A stretch of DNA of 17,141 nucleotides from JANWKA01 sp035533815 (GCA_035533815.1 DATLTB010000100.1:1-17141), one strand, 5' to 3'. Shown: positions 6,172 through 14,429, counted from the first letter of the stretch. Numbers and translations are program-made. Notes: generated by a model from the letters alone, not told the origin.

Positions 6172-7268
6172 CAAAGACAAAATTGAGTAATTCGCTGGAC
6201 TTTTCAGGCCAGAAATTTTATGTCGGACTTGAAGTCTACAATAAATCCTGTACGGTTACTGTCCGAACCCGGGCCTTGAAGTGGAACATTTCCATCAGCC
6301 TCCTTCTGTGCAGATTTTGGTCAGCCATTTACAGCGGAGGTTCCCGAAAGGTGAGTTTTTGTCCGCTTATGAAGCCGGATACTTCGGTACCTGGATCCAT
6401 CGGGGATTGTGTGAACTGGGGTCACCAATATTGTGGTCAGCCCCGCTGACATCCCACTCACCGATAAGGGAAACATGAATAAAACGGATGTCCACGATAG
6501 CCGTTCCATTGCCCTAACCTGGAAAAAGCACCCTTTACGGCATTTACATCCACTGCCGGGAACAAGAGCTTTTACGCTCCCTGTTCCGGCTGGGCAAGCC
6601 AGGACCTGGGATATCACCCGGGCCATAAACAGGCTCAAAGGCTTCCTGACCTATTTCGGACTAGATTATAGTACGATACTTTCTGTGGATACCCCTACTG
6701 TGAGTATCACCGTCCCCATGATCATAGCCCTGGGTAAGCTGAAAATGGGAACGGAGATATTACCCTCGGGTCATTGCTGGAAAACCTGGTCTGTCAGCGC
6801 AGACAGCTGCTGGAAATTACCCGCCGGCTCAAGGCCCAGATCCAGCAGCAATACAGTTTAGCATATGACTACCTGCTTTCCGTACCCGGGATTGGCTCTA
6901 TCTCCGCCATGGGATTACTGGCTGAGATCGGGGATTTCAGCCGCTTTGATGAGCCCGGACAGTATTTCAGTTTCCTTGGCCTTATACCGTGGGAGGACAG
7001 CAGTGGAGAGACCAACCGTACCAAGGGATGATAACCCCGTTGCAATACCCATTTACGGCCCTTACTAATAGAAGCTTCCTGGCAGTCCATCGGAAGATCT
7101 CCCGAGCTATTGCTGTATTACCGGCAACATGCCGGTAGAAATAATAAACAAGATTTCAATAAAGTGGCTCATAAACTCGCGCTGATCGCCAAGGGTATAG
7201 TGTGACGTATTCAAAACTATCAGCCCGGATTTTTCATTTGTGGAAGGAAGCCCAGGGTAAACTTTTAA
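6168..7268 (+). pseudogene. IS110-family transposase, heavily frameshifted
   Basis: The protein can be followed through several frames. MPKTKLSNSLDFSGQKFYVG starts at 6168. EVEHFHQPPSVQ with YEAGYFGTWIH follows in another frame (~6275-6420), then NIVVSPADIPLTDKG with KTDVHDSRSIA. Next comes GIYIHCREQELLRSLFRL in a further frame, then ARTWDITRAINRLKGFLTYF. ENLVCQRRQLLEITRRLKAQ leads to LLSVPGIGSISAMGLLAEIG (the Transposase_20 domain). RPLLIEASWQSIG, HKLALIAKGIV and NYQPGFF close it at TAA 7266-7268. At least five frame changes and an in-frame TGA (7203-7205) are needed. The N-terminal DEDD aspartate position reads VGLEVYNKS, where VGIDV is expected, so the first catalytic Asp is a Glu. It cannot make an active recombinase. 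Confidence 0.88.
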
Positions 7269-7399
7269 AGCAATGGATCCCCAACCCATGCACTGTAGTC
7301 AAGAATTGAACTTACTCCTTGATTCTTTGGATATTTTAACCCGGTAATAAGAACAATACCGGAAAAAATAGATATTGCCATCATGGGAATCTTATTCAT
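7265..7399 (-). pseudogene. Possible N-terminus of the disrupted TPR gene (signal-like peptide)
   Basis: On the minus strand an ATG at 7399 begins MNKIPMMAISIFSGIVLITG, a short basic start followed by a hydrophobic stretch typical of a signal peptide or anchor. It then reads LKYPKNQGVSSILDYSAW before running into the IS110 right end and stopping at TAA 7265-7267. It has the same orientation as the TPR fragment on the other side of the element, so the two could be halves of one small secreted TPR protein. The junction cannot be proved here, and the frame is only 44 codons. Confidence 0.35.
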
Positions 7400-7758
7400 A
7401 ACATAAAAAACAGAATGACTTTTGACAGTCAGACCCAGGTAATCAGGACAATCTAATATCGGAACTGAGGGGTTGGACCTGGGTTTAAATAATCACCAGG
7501 TGATTGCAGTTAAGTCGCTTCAGTCGCCAACGCTTTCACTTCAGCTTCAATGCAATTGTTCAAATCCGCTAATTATGCGCAATTCATGCTCACCTGGTCA
7601 AAGGCTGCGATTAGTCAACCAATTATCTTTGGGTCTCAAAGCAATGATTATACATGCTAGGTACATACGGAATACACTCTTCCTGTTTAATATCCCAATT
7701 TTGATGTTTTAATAAAGAACAAAATGCAGGGTTGGTAAACAGGGTAAAAAAATGTAGT
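7400..7758. other. Intergenic region with several CCAGGT-type inverted repeats
   Basis: No gene is supported. ACCCAGGT (7433-7440) and ACCTGGGT (7477-7484) form an inverted pair. AATCACC-A-GGTGATT (7491-7505) is a 15-bp palindrome. ACCAGGTGA (7495-7503) is fully complementary to TCACCTGGT (7590-7598). A plus-strand open frame across 7473-7712 lacks protein character. Confidence 0.4.
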
Positions 7759-9288
7759 TCAGGGGTCAAAATGAATACCCTGGGCCAGGGGAATTGCAGT
7801 ACCGTAATTTATAGTAGATGTCTGTCGCCTCATATAGTTCTTCCAGGCATCCGAACCAGATTCCCGGCCGCCGCCGGTATCCTTTTCTCCCCCGAAAGCA
7901 CCTCCGATCTCCGCTCCGCTGGTTCCGATATTTACATTGGCAATCCCGCAGTCAGAACCTGCTGATGAAAGAAATTGTTCCGCTTCCCTGAGATTGGTGG
8001 TGATGATGGCGGAACTCAGTCCCTGAGGTACATCATTCTGATACCGGATAGCCTCCTGCAAATTAGAATAACGGATCAGGTACAAAATAGGGGCAAAAGT
8101 TTCCTGCTGCACGATGGATAAATCATTTTTCACCTCTGCAATACAGGGTTTAACATAACATCCGCTTTCGTATCCCGGGCCAGTCAATACCCCCCCTTCC
8201 AGCACAAATATGCCCCCTTCCTTTCGGATCTCTTCCAGGGCCTGCAGGTAAGCCTTAACAGCCCCTTTATCTATCAGCGGGCCCATATGGATATCCGGGT
8301 TCAGGGGATTCCCGATCCGTAAATGGGAATACGCCTGAACCAACCTGCCGGTGAAGGATTCATAAATACTTTCCTGGATTATTAGCCTCCGGGTGGTGGT
8401 ACACCGCTGGCCAGCGGTACCTACCGCACCGAAAAGACAGGCATTCAGGGCGAGATCCTGGTCCCCTTTCTCGGAAATGATGATGGCATTGTTCCCCCCC
8501 AGTTCCAGCAGGGTCCTCCCCAGCCGGGCAGCCACCGTCTTGCCGACCTCCTTGCCCATACGGACCGAACCGGTAGCGGAGATCAGGGGGATATGGGGGT
8601 CTTCAGCCATCCATTGCCCAGCAGACTTCCCGCCGGTGAACAGGCAGGACACGCCTTCTGGCACCTGGTTTTCCAGGAAAACCCCCGAGATGATCTGCTG
8701 GCAGGCCAATGCGGTAACCGGAGTTTTTTCAGAAGGTTTCCAAATGACTGTATTTCCGCAAACCCATGCTAACATGGCGTTCCAGCTCCAAACTGCCACT
8801 GGGAAATTAAAAGCAGAAATCACCCCGATGATTCCCAGGGGATGCCACTGCTCATACATCCGGTGATCAGGACGTTCGGAATGCATTGTCAGGCCATGCA
8901 ACTGCCGGGAGAGACCGACTGCAAAATCACAGATGTCAATCATTTCCTGGACCTCTCCGAGTCCCTCCTGCAAACTCTTGCCCATTTCAAGGGAAACCAG
9001 TCTGCCGAGTTCGGGTTTCCGGCTCCTCAAGGCTACCCCGATCTGACGGATCACTTCCCCTCTTTTTGGGGCAGGCCACCTGCTCCAGACAAGGAAAGCT
9101 TCTGCTGACCTTTTCACAAGGGAATCAAAATCCGCTTTATTACCGGAAACCAATTCCGCGATCAGGGAACCGTCCACCGGGGAATAGGAAGAAAGGATAT
9201 CCCCGTGGGCCACAGGAAAAACAGTACCCGTAGAAATTCCCGGACTATGGGCCGGAATAAGGAAAGGTTTCAGCACATCCGGAATCAT
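7759..9288 (-). CDS. ALDH7-type aldehyde dehydrogenase (aminoadipate/piperideine-6-carboxylate semialdehyde dehydrogenase)
   Basis: A complete 509-aa NAD-dependent aldehyde dehydrogenase. Catalytic residues are in place: Asn161 (AFNFPVAVW), Lys184 in the cofactor site (WKPSEKTP), the general base Glu262 (LLELGGNN) and the nucleophile Cys296 (GTAGQRCTTTRR). The C-terminal block NIGTSGAEIGGAFGGEKDTG, followed by GGRESGSDAWKNYMRR and STINYG, is the hallmark of the ALDH7 family (antiquitin, AmaB/PcD). Known members oxidise alpha-aminoadipic semialdehyde/piperideine-6-carboxylate in lysine breakdown, which is the likely role here, acting in the cytoplasm. It lies 17 bp after panB on the same strand and is probably the last gene of the ppk-ppx-panB-ALDH run. 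No clear terminator hairpin follows. Confidence 0.93.
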   Translation of the reverse strand: MIPDVLKPFLIPAHSPGISTGTVFPVAHGDILSSYSPVDGSLIAELVSGNKADFDSLVKRSAEAFLVWSRWPAPKRGEVIRQIGVALRSRKPELGRLVSLEMGKSLQEGLGEVQEMIDICDFAVGLSRQLHGLTMHSERPDHRMYEQWHPLGIIGVISAFNFPVAVWSWNAMLAWVCGNTVIWKPSEKTPVTALACQQIISGVFLENQVPEGVSCLFTGGKSAGQWMAEDPHIPLISATGSVRMGKEVGKTVAARLGRTLLELGGNNAIIISEKGDQDLALNACLFGAVGTAGQRCTTTRRLIIQESIYESFTGRLVQAYSHLRIGNPLNPDIHMGPLIDKGAVKAYLQALEEIRKEGGIFVLEGGVLTGPGYESGCYVKPCIAEVKNDLSIVQQETFAPILYLIRYSNLQEAIRYQNDVPQGLSSAIITTNLREAEQFLSSAGSDCGIANVNIGTSGAEIGGAFGGEKDTGGGRESGSDAWKNYMRRQTSTINYGTAIPLAQGIHFDP

Positions 9289-9305
9289 GACCTTGGGTAT
9301 TTGAA

Positions 9306-10121
9306 TCAGTACTGTTCTTTATCATTGGGGAAATCCCGGCTTTTCACATCAGCAATATATTTTACAGTAGCCTCCCTGATCCTGTCATACAGGTTCAGGT
9401 ACCGTCGCAGGAACCTGGGCTGAAACTGCCTGGTGATCCCGAGCATATCATGCATAACCAGGACCTGGCCATCCACCTGATTGCCGGCACCGATACCGAT
9501 CACCGGGATCTTCACCTGGCCGGAAACCTTCTCTGCCAATGCGGCCGGAATTTTTTCCAGCACGAGGGCAAAGCAACCAGCTCCCTGGAGAAGTAAGGCA
9601 TCCCGGGACAGCTTACCGGCTTCTTCTTCTTGCGTTGCCCGGACTGCGTAAGTCCCGAATTTGTAAATGGATTGAGGGGTCAGCCCCAGATGACCCATGA
9701 CCGGAACGCCGGCGGAAATGATCCTGAGGACGGACTCAATCACTTCTTCCCCGCCTTCCAGCTTGATGGCATGAGCGCCAGCTTCCTTCATGATCCGGAT
9801 AGCCGAATGAAGGGCTTCCTTTGAATTACCCTGGTAGGATCCGAAAGGCAGATCAACCACTACCAGGCAATGCTTGATGGCCCTTACTACGGAAGCGGCA
9901 TGATAGATCATCTGGTCCAGGGTTACCGGCAAGGTAGTTTCATGGCCAGCCATGACATTGGAAGCTGAGTCTCCGACCAGCAGGACGTCAATGCCGGCAT
10001 CATCAAAGATCCGGGCCATGGAATAATCGTAAGCGGTCAGCATGGCAATCTTCACTCCCTCGGATTTCATGTTTTGAAGGGTGTGCGTAGTTATCCTTTT
10101 GGATTCTTTAGGCTTTACCAT
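9306..10121 (-). CDS. panB: 3-methyl-2-oxobutanoate hydroxymethyltransferase
   Basis: PanB adds a hydroxymethyl group from 5,10-methylene-tetrahydrofolate to alpha-ketoisovalerate, giving ketopantoate, the first step of pantothenate/CoA synthesis. From the ATG at 10121 it is 271 aa, the usual size, starting just before KRITTHTLQNMKSEGVKIAM. Metal and substrate residues are visible: VGDS (Asp51), VVDLPFGSYQG (Asp90), KLEGG (Lys120, Glu122) and LEKIP (Glu189), plus HLGLTPQS. It ends FPNDKEQY, a typical Bacteroidota C-terminus. The frame is open upstream to 10271, and the added 50 residues include a protein-like stretch (YFAELAPDQAPDGMGYPLTN), but they are outside the family and I do not include them. 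It sits about 100 bp after ppx and 17 bp before the ALDH gene. panC/panD are not in the window. Confidence 0.95.
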   Translation of the reverse strand: MVKPKESKRITTHTLQNMKSEGVKIAMLTAYDYSMARIFDDAGIDVLLVGDSASNVMAGHETTLPVTLDQMIYHAASVVRAIKHCLVVVDLPFGSYQGNSKEALHSAIRIMKEAGAHAIKLEGGEEVIESVLRIISAGVPVMGHLGLTPQSIYKFGTYAVRATQEEEAGKLSRDALLLQGAGCFALVLEKIPAALAEKVSGQVKIPVIGIGAGNQVDGQVLVMHDMLGITRQFQPRFLRRYLNLYDRIREATVKYIADVKSRDFPNDKEQY

Positions 10122-10221
10122 GAGTTGGAAATTAGTCAATGGGTAACCCATGCCGTCCGGGGCCTGATCGGGTGCAAGTTCTGCAAAATAATCCTGAATT
10201 CCAGCCCTGGTATACCGGATC

Positions 10222-11124
10222 TTATTGCACCGGGACATCACCTGCAGCCAGGATTTCCTGATACTGGGCATGAATCAGGCCGTCTGCCAGACCAATCCGG
10301 GGAATATATATCTCCGTGGCATCAGCCCACCGCATCACCGAAACATAAATTTGCAATGCCGGTACGATGACATCTGCACGGTCTTCCCGTATCCGATACA
10401 AGTGTATGCGTTCCTCCAGGGATACACTGCCCATTTCCTTGAGGTAATCTTTAAGCAAATCCAGGGTCAGGGGTTTCCCCTCTTTTCTTTTAGACAGGGA
10501 GAAAATCTTATTGATATTGCCTCCTGAACCTATGGCGATGACCGGATCACAGCCCATGGTTTGTTCCTTGATATATTCTTTCATCTCCTGCCATAATGCA
10601 TCTGTAACCAGATTTTGCAGGATTCGGATGGTACCAATATTGAAGGATGTTTTGAAAAGGAGTTTGCTTTTGCTGAACAGGGTCAGCTCCGTGCTTCCTC
10701 CGCCGACATCCACATATAGGTAAGATTTGGTCCTGTCCATCTGTTCTGCCACATGGTTTTCATAAATCAGGCTCGCTTCCTCGCTCCCGGAGATGATCCG
10801 GATATCCACCCCTGTTTCCTCCCTGACCCGGCTAATGATGTCCGCACCATTGACCGCATCCCGCATGGCTGAGGTAGCACAGGCACGGAAGGATTTCACT
10901 TCATAAATATCCAGCAGGAGCTTAAAGGCCTTTACCGTATTGATCAGGTTGATTTCCCGCTTTTCGGTAATAAGACCCTGGGCAAAGACATCGAAACCCA
11001 GGCGTAACGGAATCCTCACCAGGTTGACCTTTGTAAAATCCGGATCCCCACCCTGGACAGGACTGACCTCCGCGATCAGCAACCTGGCCGCATTGGAGCC
11101 GATATCAATGGCACCCAGTTTCAA
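10222..11124 (-). CDS. ppx: Exopolyphosphatase, Ppx/GppA family
   Basis: A 300-aa member of the Ppx/GppA phosphatase family (ASKHA fold), which removes terminal phosphates from polyphosphate, or the 5'-phosphate of pppGpp. The two activities cannot be told apart from sequence. Motifs are GAIDIGSNAARLL (Asp7), ATSAMRDA (83-90), the SGSEEA catalytic glutamates (115-116), DVGGGSTEL phosphate-binding loop (139-147) and IGSGG (198-202). It lacks the C-terminal HD domain of long enterobacterial Ppx, matching the short form. The start codon is TTG at 11122-11124, overlapping the ppk1 TGA as TTGA, so translation probably depends on ribosomes finishing ppk1. The two genes form a make-and-break pair for polyphosphate. 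Confidence 0.93.
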   Translation of the reverse strand: MKLGAIDIGSNAARLLIAEVSPVQGGDPDFTKVNLVRIPLRLGFDVFAQGLITEKREINLINTVKAFKLLLDIYEVKSFRACATSAMRDAVNGADIISRVREETGVDIRIISGSEEASLIYENHVAEQMDRTKSYLYVDVGGGSTELTLFSKSKLLFKTSFNIGTIRILQNLVTDALWQEMKEYIKEQTMGCDPVIAIGSGGNINKIFSLSKRKEGKPLTLDLLKDYLKEMGSVSLEERIHLYRIREDRADVIVPALQIYVSVMRWADATEIYIPRIGLADGLIHAQYQEILAAGDVPVQ

Positions 11125-13196
11125 TCCTGTTCGTATTTTTTATGGGCCAGATAATGATAGGTTTCTGATTGTGAACGGATCCGGCGGCCTGTCCTGGGCC
11201 TGTATTGGTTGGTCTGGGCATCATCCAGTACCCTGGCCTTCACATTATCGTTCAACTGGATATGCAGGATATCCACCAGCTCCTGGCGGATCCGCAGGTC
11301 GAAAACCGGGGTTGCGATTTCCAGTCGATGATCCAGGTTGCGTACCATCCAGTCGGCCGAAGATAGGTAAACTTTGGCATTGCCTCCGTTGTGGAACACA
11401 CAGATCCGGGCATGTTCCAGGTATTCATCGATGATACTGATCGCCTGAATCTGCCGTTTCCATTTCCGGTTCTGGGTCAGCATGCAGCAAATACCCCGGA
11501 TGATGAGCCGGATATCCACACCAGCCTTCCCGGCTTCATTGAGTTTGCGGATCAGTTCCTGGTCAGCCAGGGAGTTGAGCTTCAGGATAATGGAAGCTTG
11601 TTTTTTGTTTTTGGCATTCCGGATCTCCCGGTTGATCAACCGGATGAAACCCTTGCGCATTGCAGGAGGGCTCACCAGCAGGGTTTTACACGATTCCAAC
11701 AGTTTTTCATCATGCCTTGGATTTTCCAGGTAGGAAAAAATCCTGTTGATATCAGCGATGATATTCCTATTGGCTGTCATCAGGCAGTGATCGCTGTAAT
11801 AGGAAGAAGTTCGTTCATTCAGGTTTCCGGTACATACAAATCCGAACTGTAAGGTTTGGTTGCCGATCCTTTTCTTGATCACACATATCTTGCAGTGAAC
11901 CTTCATCCCGGGTATACCAATATGGACTTTTACCCCCTCTTCTTCCAGGCGCATTTTCCACAACATGTTGGCTTCCTCATCAAAGCGGGCCCTGAGTTCC
12001 AATTGGGCCACCACCTGTTTGCCGTTGCGCGCCGCATTGATCAGGGCATTGACGATCCGGGAGTTCTTTGCCAGCCTGTACAAAGTGATCTTGATGGAAG
12101 TCACATGGGGATCAATCGCTGCTTCCCGTAGCAGGTCAACCAGGGAATTAAACGCATGATAGGGGAAATTGAGCAGTATATCCTGCTTCTGGATCACCTG
12201 GAGGATGCTGGGTGCATTGAGCAGCAGGGGATGGAACAGGTTCTTTTTACGCGTGTTCCGTTCGGGAAAGACCTGCTCCGGAAAATCCATGAAATCTTTG
12301 AAATTATGTATCCGGTCACCGGGGATTAAGTTATCCTTCCTGGTGAGGCTTAGCCTGCGGATCAGGTATTCCAAGAGATGAGGATCAATCTGTCTGTCAT
12401 AAACAAAGCGTACCGGCTTGCCTTTTTTACGGTTTTTCAGTCCTTTTTCCAATTCCTGGATGATATCTGTGGCTATATCATTATCGATATCCAATTCAGC
12501 ATCCCGGGTTACCTTGATCACATGGGCGCTGAAACGATCGTAAGCAAAATAGGAAAACAGGTTGGGCAGGTTAAATCGGATCAGGTCTTCCAGCAGCATA
12601 ATATTCCTTTCCTCGGGTTTTCCAGGCAGGATGATGAAACGCGACAATTCAGCGGTAGGCACCTCAATCAGGGCGTATTTATCCCGGACTGACTGATCCT
12701 TTCTGGCCAGGACCACTGCCAGATATATCGATTTGTCCCTGAGCACCGGAAACTGAACGATCCCTTCAATCATCAGCGGAATGATGTTGGGCCGGACCTC
12801 TTCGTTGAAATAATTGGTGACGAACTTCTGCTGTTCCCGGTTGAGCTGCTTTTCGGTTCGGATGAAAATCCGGCTTTGCCGGAGTACCGACATGATCTCC
12901 CTCCATATCCTGGAGAACTCCAGTTGTTGTTGAATGACCGTCTGTTGGATGCCGGCCAGGATTTTGCCAGGATTCTGTTCCAGGTGTACTTTGGCCGCTT
13001 TACCGAAAACCAACATCCTCTTCAGGGTGGCTACCCTGATCCGGAAGAACTCATCGAGGTTATTAGAAAAGATTCCCAGGAACCGGATGCGTTCATAAAG
13101 GGGTACCGCCGGGTCTCTGGCTTCCTGAAGCACCCTGGCATTGAAGGAAAGCCAGCTGATATCCCGGGTGATCGCTTTTCGTTTTCTGGATGCCAA
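11121..13196 (-). CDS. ppk1: Polyphosphate kinase 1
   Basis: A 691-aa PPK1, which polymerises the gamma-phosphate of ATP into inorganic polyphosphate and can work in reverse. The N-terminal domain begins ISWLSFNARVLQEA, with FSNNLDEFFRIRVA at 43-56. The two phospholipase-D-like catalytic domains carry the autophosphorylated histidine His434 (GMKVHCKICVI), GFVCTGNLNERTSSYYSDH (452-470), an IIRGICCM loop (565-572) and the second histidine His595 (EHARICVFHNGG). All key residues and the usual length are present. The C-terminal tail after ~660 is basic and variable. The gene starts a minus-strand run and overlaps ppx by TTGA. A TAAATTTG -7 box lies 19 bp before its ATG. Confidence 0.97.
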   Translation of the reverse strand: MASRKRKAITRDISWLSFNARVLQEARDPAVPLYERIRFLGIFSNNLDEFFRIRVATLKRMLVFGKAAKVHLEQNPGKILAGIQQTVIQQQLEFSRIWREIMSVLRQSRIFIRTEKQLNREQQKFVTNYFNEEVRPNIIPLMIEGIVQFPVLRDKSIYLAVVLARKDQSVRDKYALIEVPTAELSRFIILPGKPEERNIMLLEDLIRFNLPNLFSYFAYDRFSAHVIKVTRDAELDIDNDIATDIIQELEKGLKNRKKGKPVRFVYDRQIDPHLLEYLIRRLSLTRKDNLIPGDRIHNFKDFMDFPEQVFPERNTRKKNLFHPLLLNAPSILQVIQKQDILLNFPYHAFNSLVDLLREAAIDPHVTSIKITLYRLAKNSRIVNALINAARNGKQVVAQLELRARFDEEANMLWKMRLEEEGVKVHIGIPGMKVHCKICVIKKRIGNQTLQFGFVCTGNLNERTSSYYSDHCLMTANRNIIADINRIFSYLENPRHDEKLLESCKTLLVSPPAMRKGFIRLINREIRNAKNKKQASIILKLNSLADQELIRKLNEAGKAGVDIRLIIRGICCMLTQNRKWKRQIQAISIIDEYLEHARICVFHNGGNAKVYLSSADWMVRNLDHRLEIATPVFDLRIRQELVDILHIQLNDNVKARVLDDAQTNQYRPRTGRRIRSQSETYHYLAHKKYEQD

Positions 13197-13215
13197 AATT
13201 ATAGTATTCTATCGC

Positions 13216-13223
13216 CAAATTTA
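13216..13223 (-). promoter_or_regulatory. -7 promoter box of the ppk1 operon
   Basis: On the minus strand this reads TAAATTTG, an exact TAnnTTTG match ending 19 bp before the ppk1 ATG. A TTG at the expected -33 distance is not clear. Confidence 0.55.
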
Positions 13224-13291
13224 AACAAACAATTGACAAGGGTAATGTTAAGATATAGGGCACCTATACGGGAATTTTGCCGCCTCCGGGG

Positions 13292-13323
13292 TTTGCCCGT
13301 TCAGGGTAATTCTGTTAATTTCG
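13292..13323 (+). promoter_or_regulatory. Bacteroidota-type promoter of the 131-aa membrane protein gene
   Basis: TTTG (13292-13295), a 20-bp spacer, then TAATTTCG (13316-13323; one mismatch to TAnnTTTG). This is the right geometry for the Bacteroidota housekeeping sigma factor, 13 bp before the ATG at 13337. Confidence 0.55.
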
Positions 13324-13336
13324 CCACAAGAACCAC

Positions 13337-13732
13337 ATGAAATATTCCCGTTTAACCGGCCTGCTTTTCTGTCTGCTGATCATTGCCGCTGCTTTCCTGC
13401 CCTGGATCACCATTGCACTTAATCGACAGACTTATACCGGTATGCAGACGGGTACTTCAGCCTTGGGTGAACCGGGATACGGGAATATCGTCCTGGCCCT
13501 GCTGATCCTGATTGGGATTGGGGTCAACCGGATCTGGTCCATCCGGTTGAATATCGTTTTTTCCGCCCTGCTCATTGCCTATAATATCCGGAACTACCTG
13601 ATATTTACCCGGTGTGAAATGGGATATTGCCCGGAAAAGGAAGCAGGTCTCTACCTGACCGTCCTGGCCGCGATCCTGATTCTGATCAGTTGCCTGCTGC
13701 CATCCGACCCGAAAGATTTCAAACCGGGTTGA
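13337..13732 (+). CDS. Small four-helix membrane protein, function unknown
   Basis: A 131-aa integral membrane protein with hydrophobic segments at about residues 7-28 (LLFCLLIIAAAFLPWITIAL), 49-66, 70-87 and 104-122. A loop between the third and fourth contains a CEMGYC Cys pair (about 93-98), and a short hydrophilic tail follows. The first loop has a TGMQTGTSALGEPGYG stretch likely outside the membrane. I recognise no family. It has a convincing promoter, is transcribed divergently from ppk1, and its TGA (13730-13732) is one base from the end of the convergent VIT-type transporter gene. With no room for a terminator there, the two mRNAs probably overlap. Confidence 0.85.
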   Translation: MKYSRLTGLLFCLLIIAAAFLPWITIALNRQTYTGMQTGTSALGEPGYGNIVLALLILIGIGVNRIWSIRLNIVFSALLIAYNIRNYLIFTRCEMGYCPEKEAGLYLTVLAAILILISCLLPSDPKDFKPG

Positions 13733-13733
13733 T

Positions 13734-14429
13734 TCAATGGAACAACTGAGCCACAAAGTAAGCTGCTGAGGCAGCTACCGTACCGATTACCGTTACCCTC
13801 AGACCGCCGATCCAGGGATTCTGGCCGGTGATGCGGCTCTTGAAGAAGCCGAATATGAACAGACAGATCACCGTAAATACACAGGAATATTTAAGCCCTG
13901 TATGGGGATCAGGAGTGAAGAAATACGGGCTTAGTGGGATCAGGCCACCTACAATATAGGATATTCCGATGTTCACCGCACTTTTACGTGCCCTGCGCGG
14001 ATCCGGTTTATCCAGGCCCAATTCATATTTCATCATAAAATCCACCCATTTGGCCTTATCCCGGGCCATCTCCTCCACGATCTGTTGCTGGGTTTCCGAG
14101 CTCAGGCCTATCTGGGCAAAAATATCCTTTACTTCCTCCTTTTCCTTTTCAGGGACAGCCTCCACTTCCGCATATTCCCTTTTCAGTTCAGCATTATAGT
14201 GATCCGTTTCGGTATTGCCTGCCAGATATCCACCCAGGCCCATGGCAATAGATCCGGCTGCAATTTCTGCGATTCCTGCTGTGATGATTATCGCGGTGGA
14301 ACCGACGGCTCCACTAAGGCCAGCAGCCAGGGCGAATGGCACAGTCAGCCCATCCGACATCCCGATGACGATATCCGTCAGCAGGTCTGAACTCTGCAGG
14401 TGTCTTTCCTGATGATCAGCGGAAGCCAT
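13734..14429 (-). CDS. VIT1/CCC1-family iron/manganese transporter
   Basis: A 231-aa membrane protein of the VIT1/CCC1 family, which moves Fe2+ or Mn2+ out of the cytosol. Segments: TM1 ~17-40 with the family motif IVIGMSDGLTVPFALAAGLS, TM2 ~44-70 (AGIAEIAAGSIAMGLGGYLA, the conserved AxxMxxGxY region), TM3 ~150-172 (SYIVGGLIPLSPYF), TM4 ~180-198 and TM5 ~207-229. Between TM2 and TM3 is a charged cytoplasmic helical domain (80-145) with many Glu (EVEAVPEKEKEEVKDIF, IVEEMARDKAKWVDFMM), matching the metal-binding domain of plant VIT1. The open frame reaches 14573, but the start is set at the ATG (14427-14429) because it shares its A with the rocD stop (TGATG) and begins at the family's normal N-terminus. 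Confidence 0.92.
   Translation of the reverse strand: MASADHQERHLQSSDLLTDIVIGMSDGLTVPFALAAGLSGAVGSTAIIITAGIAEIAAGSIAMGLGGYLAGNTETDHYNAELKREYAEVEAVPEKEKEEVKDIFAQIGLSSETQQQIVEEMARDKAKWVDFMMKYELGLDKPDPRRARKSAVNIGISYIVGGLIPLSPYFFTPDPHTGLKYSCVFTVICLFIFGFFKSRITGQNPWIGGLRVTVIGTVAASAAYFVAQLFH

Larger units (their letters stand above)
6050..7300 (+). mobile_element. Degenerate IS110-family insertion sequence (approximate limits)
   Basis: Limits are approximate. The left end lies between the last TPR-like codon (6045) and the start of the structured region (6064). The right end lies shortly after the transposase stop (7268) and before the minus-strand signal-like codons (~7300). No terminal inverted repeats or target duplication were found, which is normal for the IS110 group. 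The transposase is dead (multiple frameshifts), so this is a fossil copy. Confidence 0.6.

Noticed and set aside
13457..13756. Minus-strand 99-codon frame opposite the small membrane protein
   Set aside because: Gln/Asp/Pro-rich, as expected for the antisense of hydrophobic codons; a shadow of the real gene.
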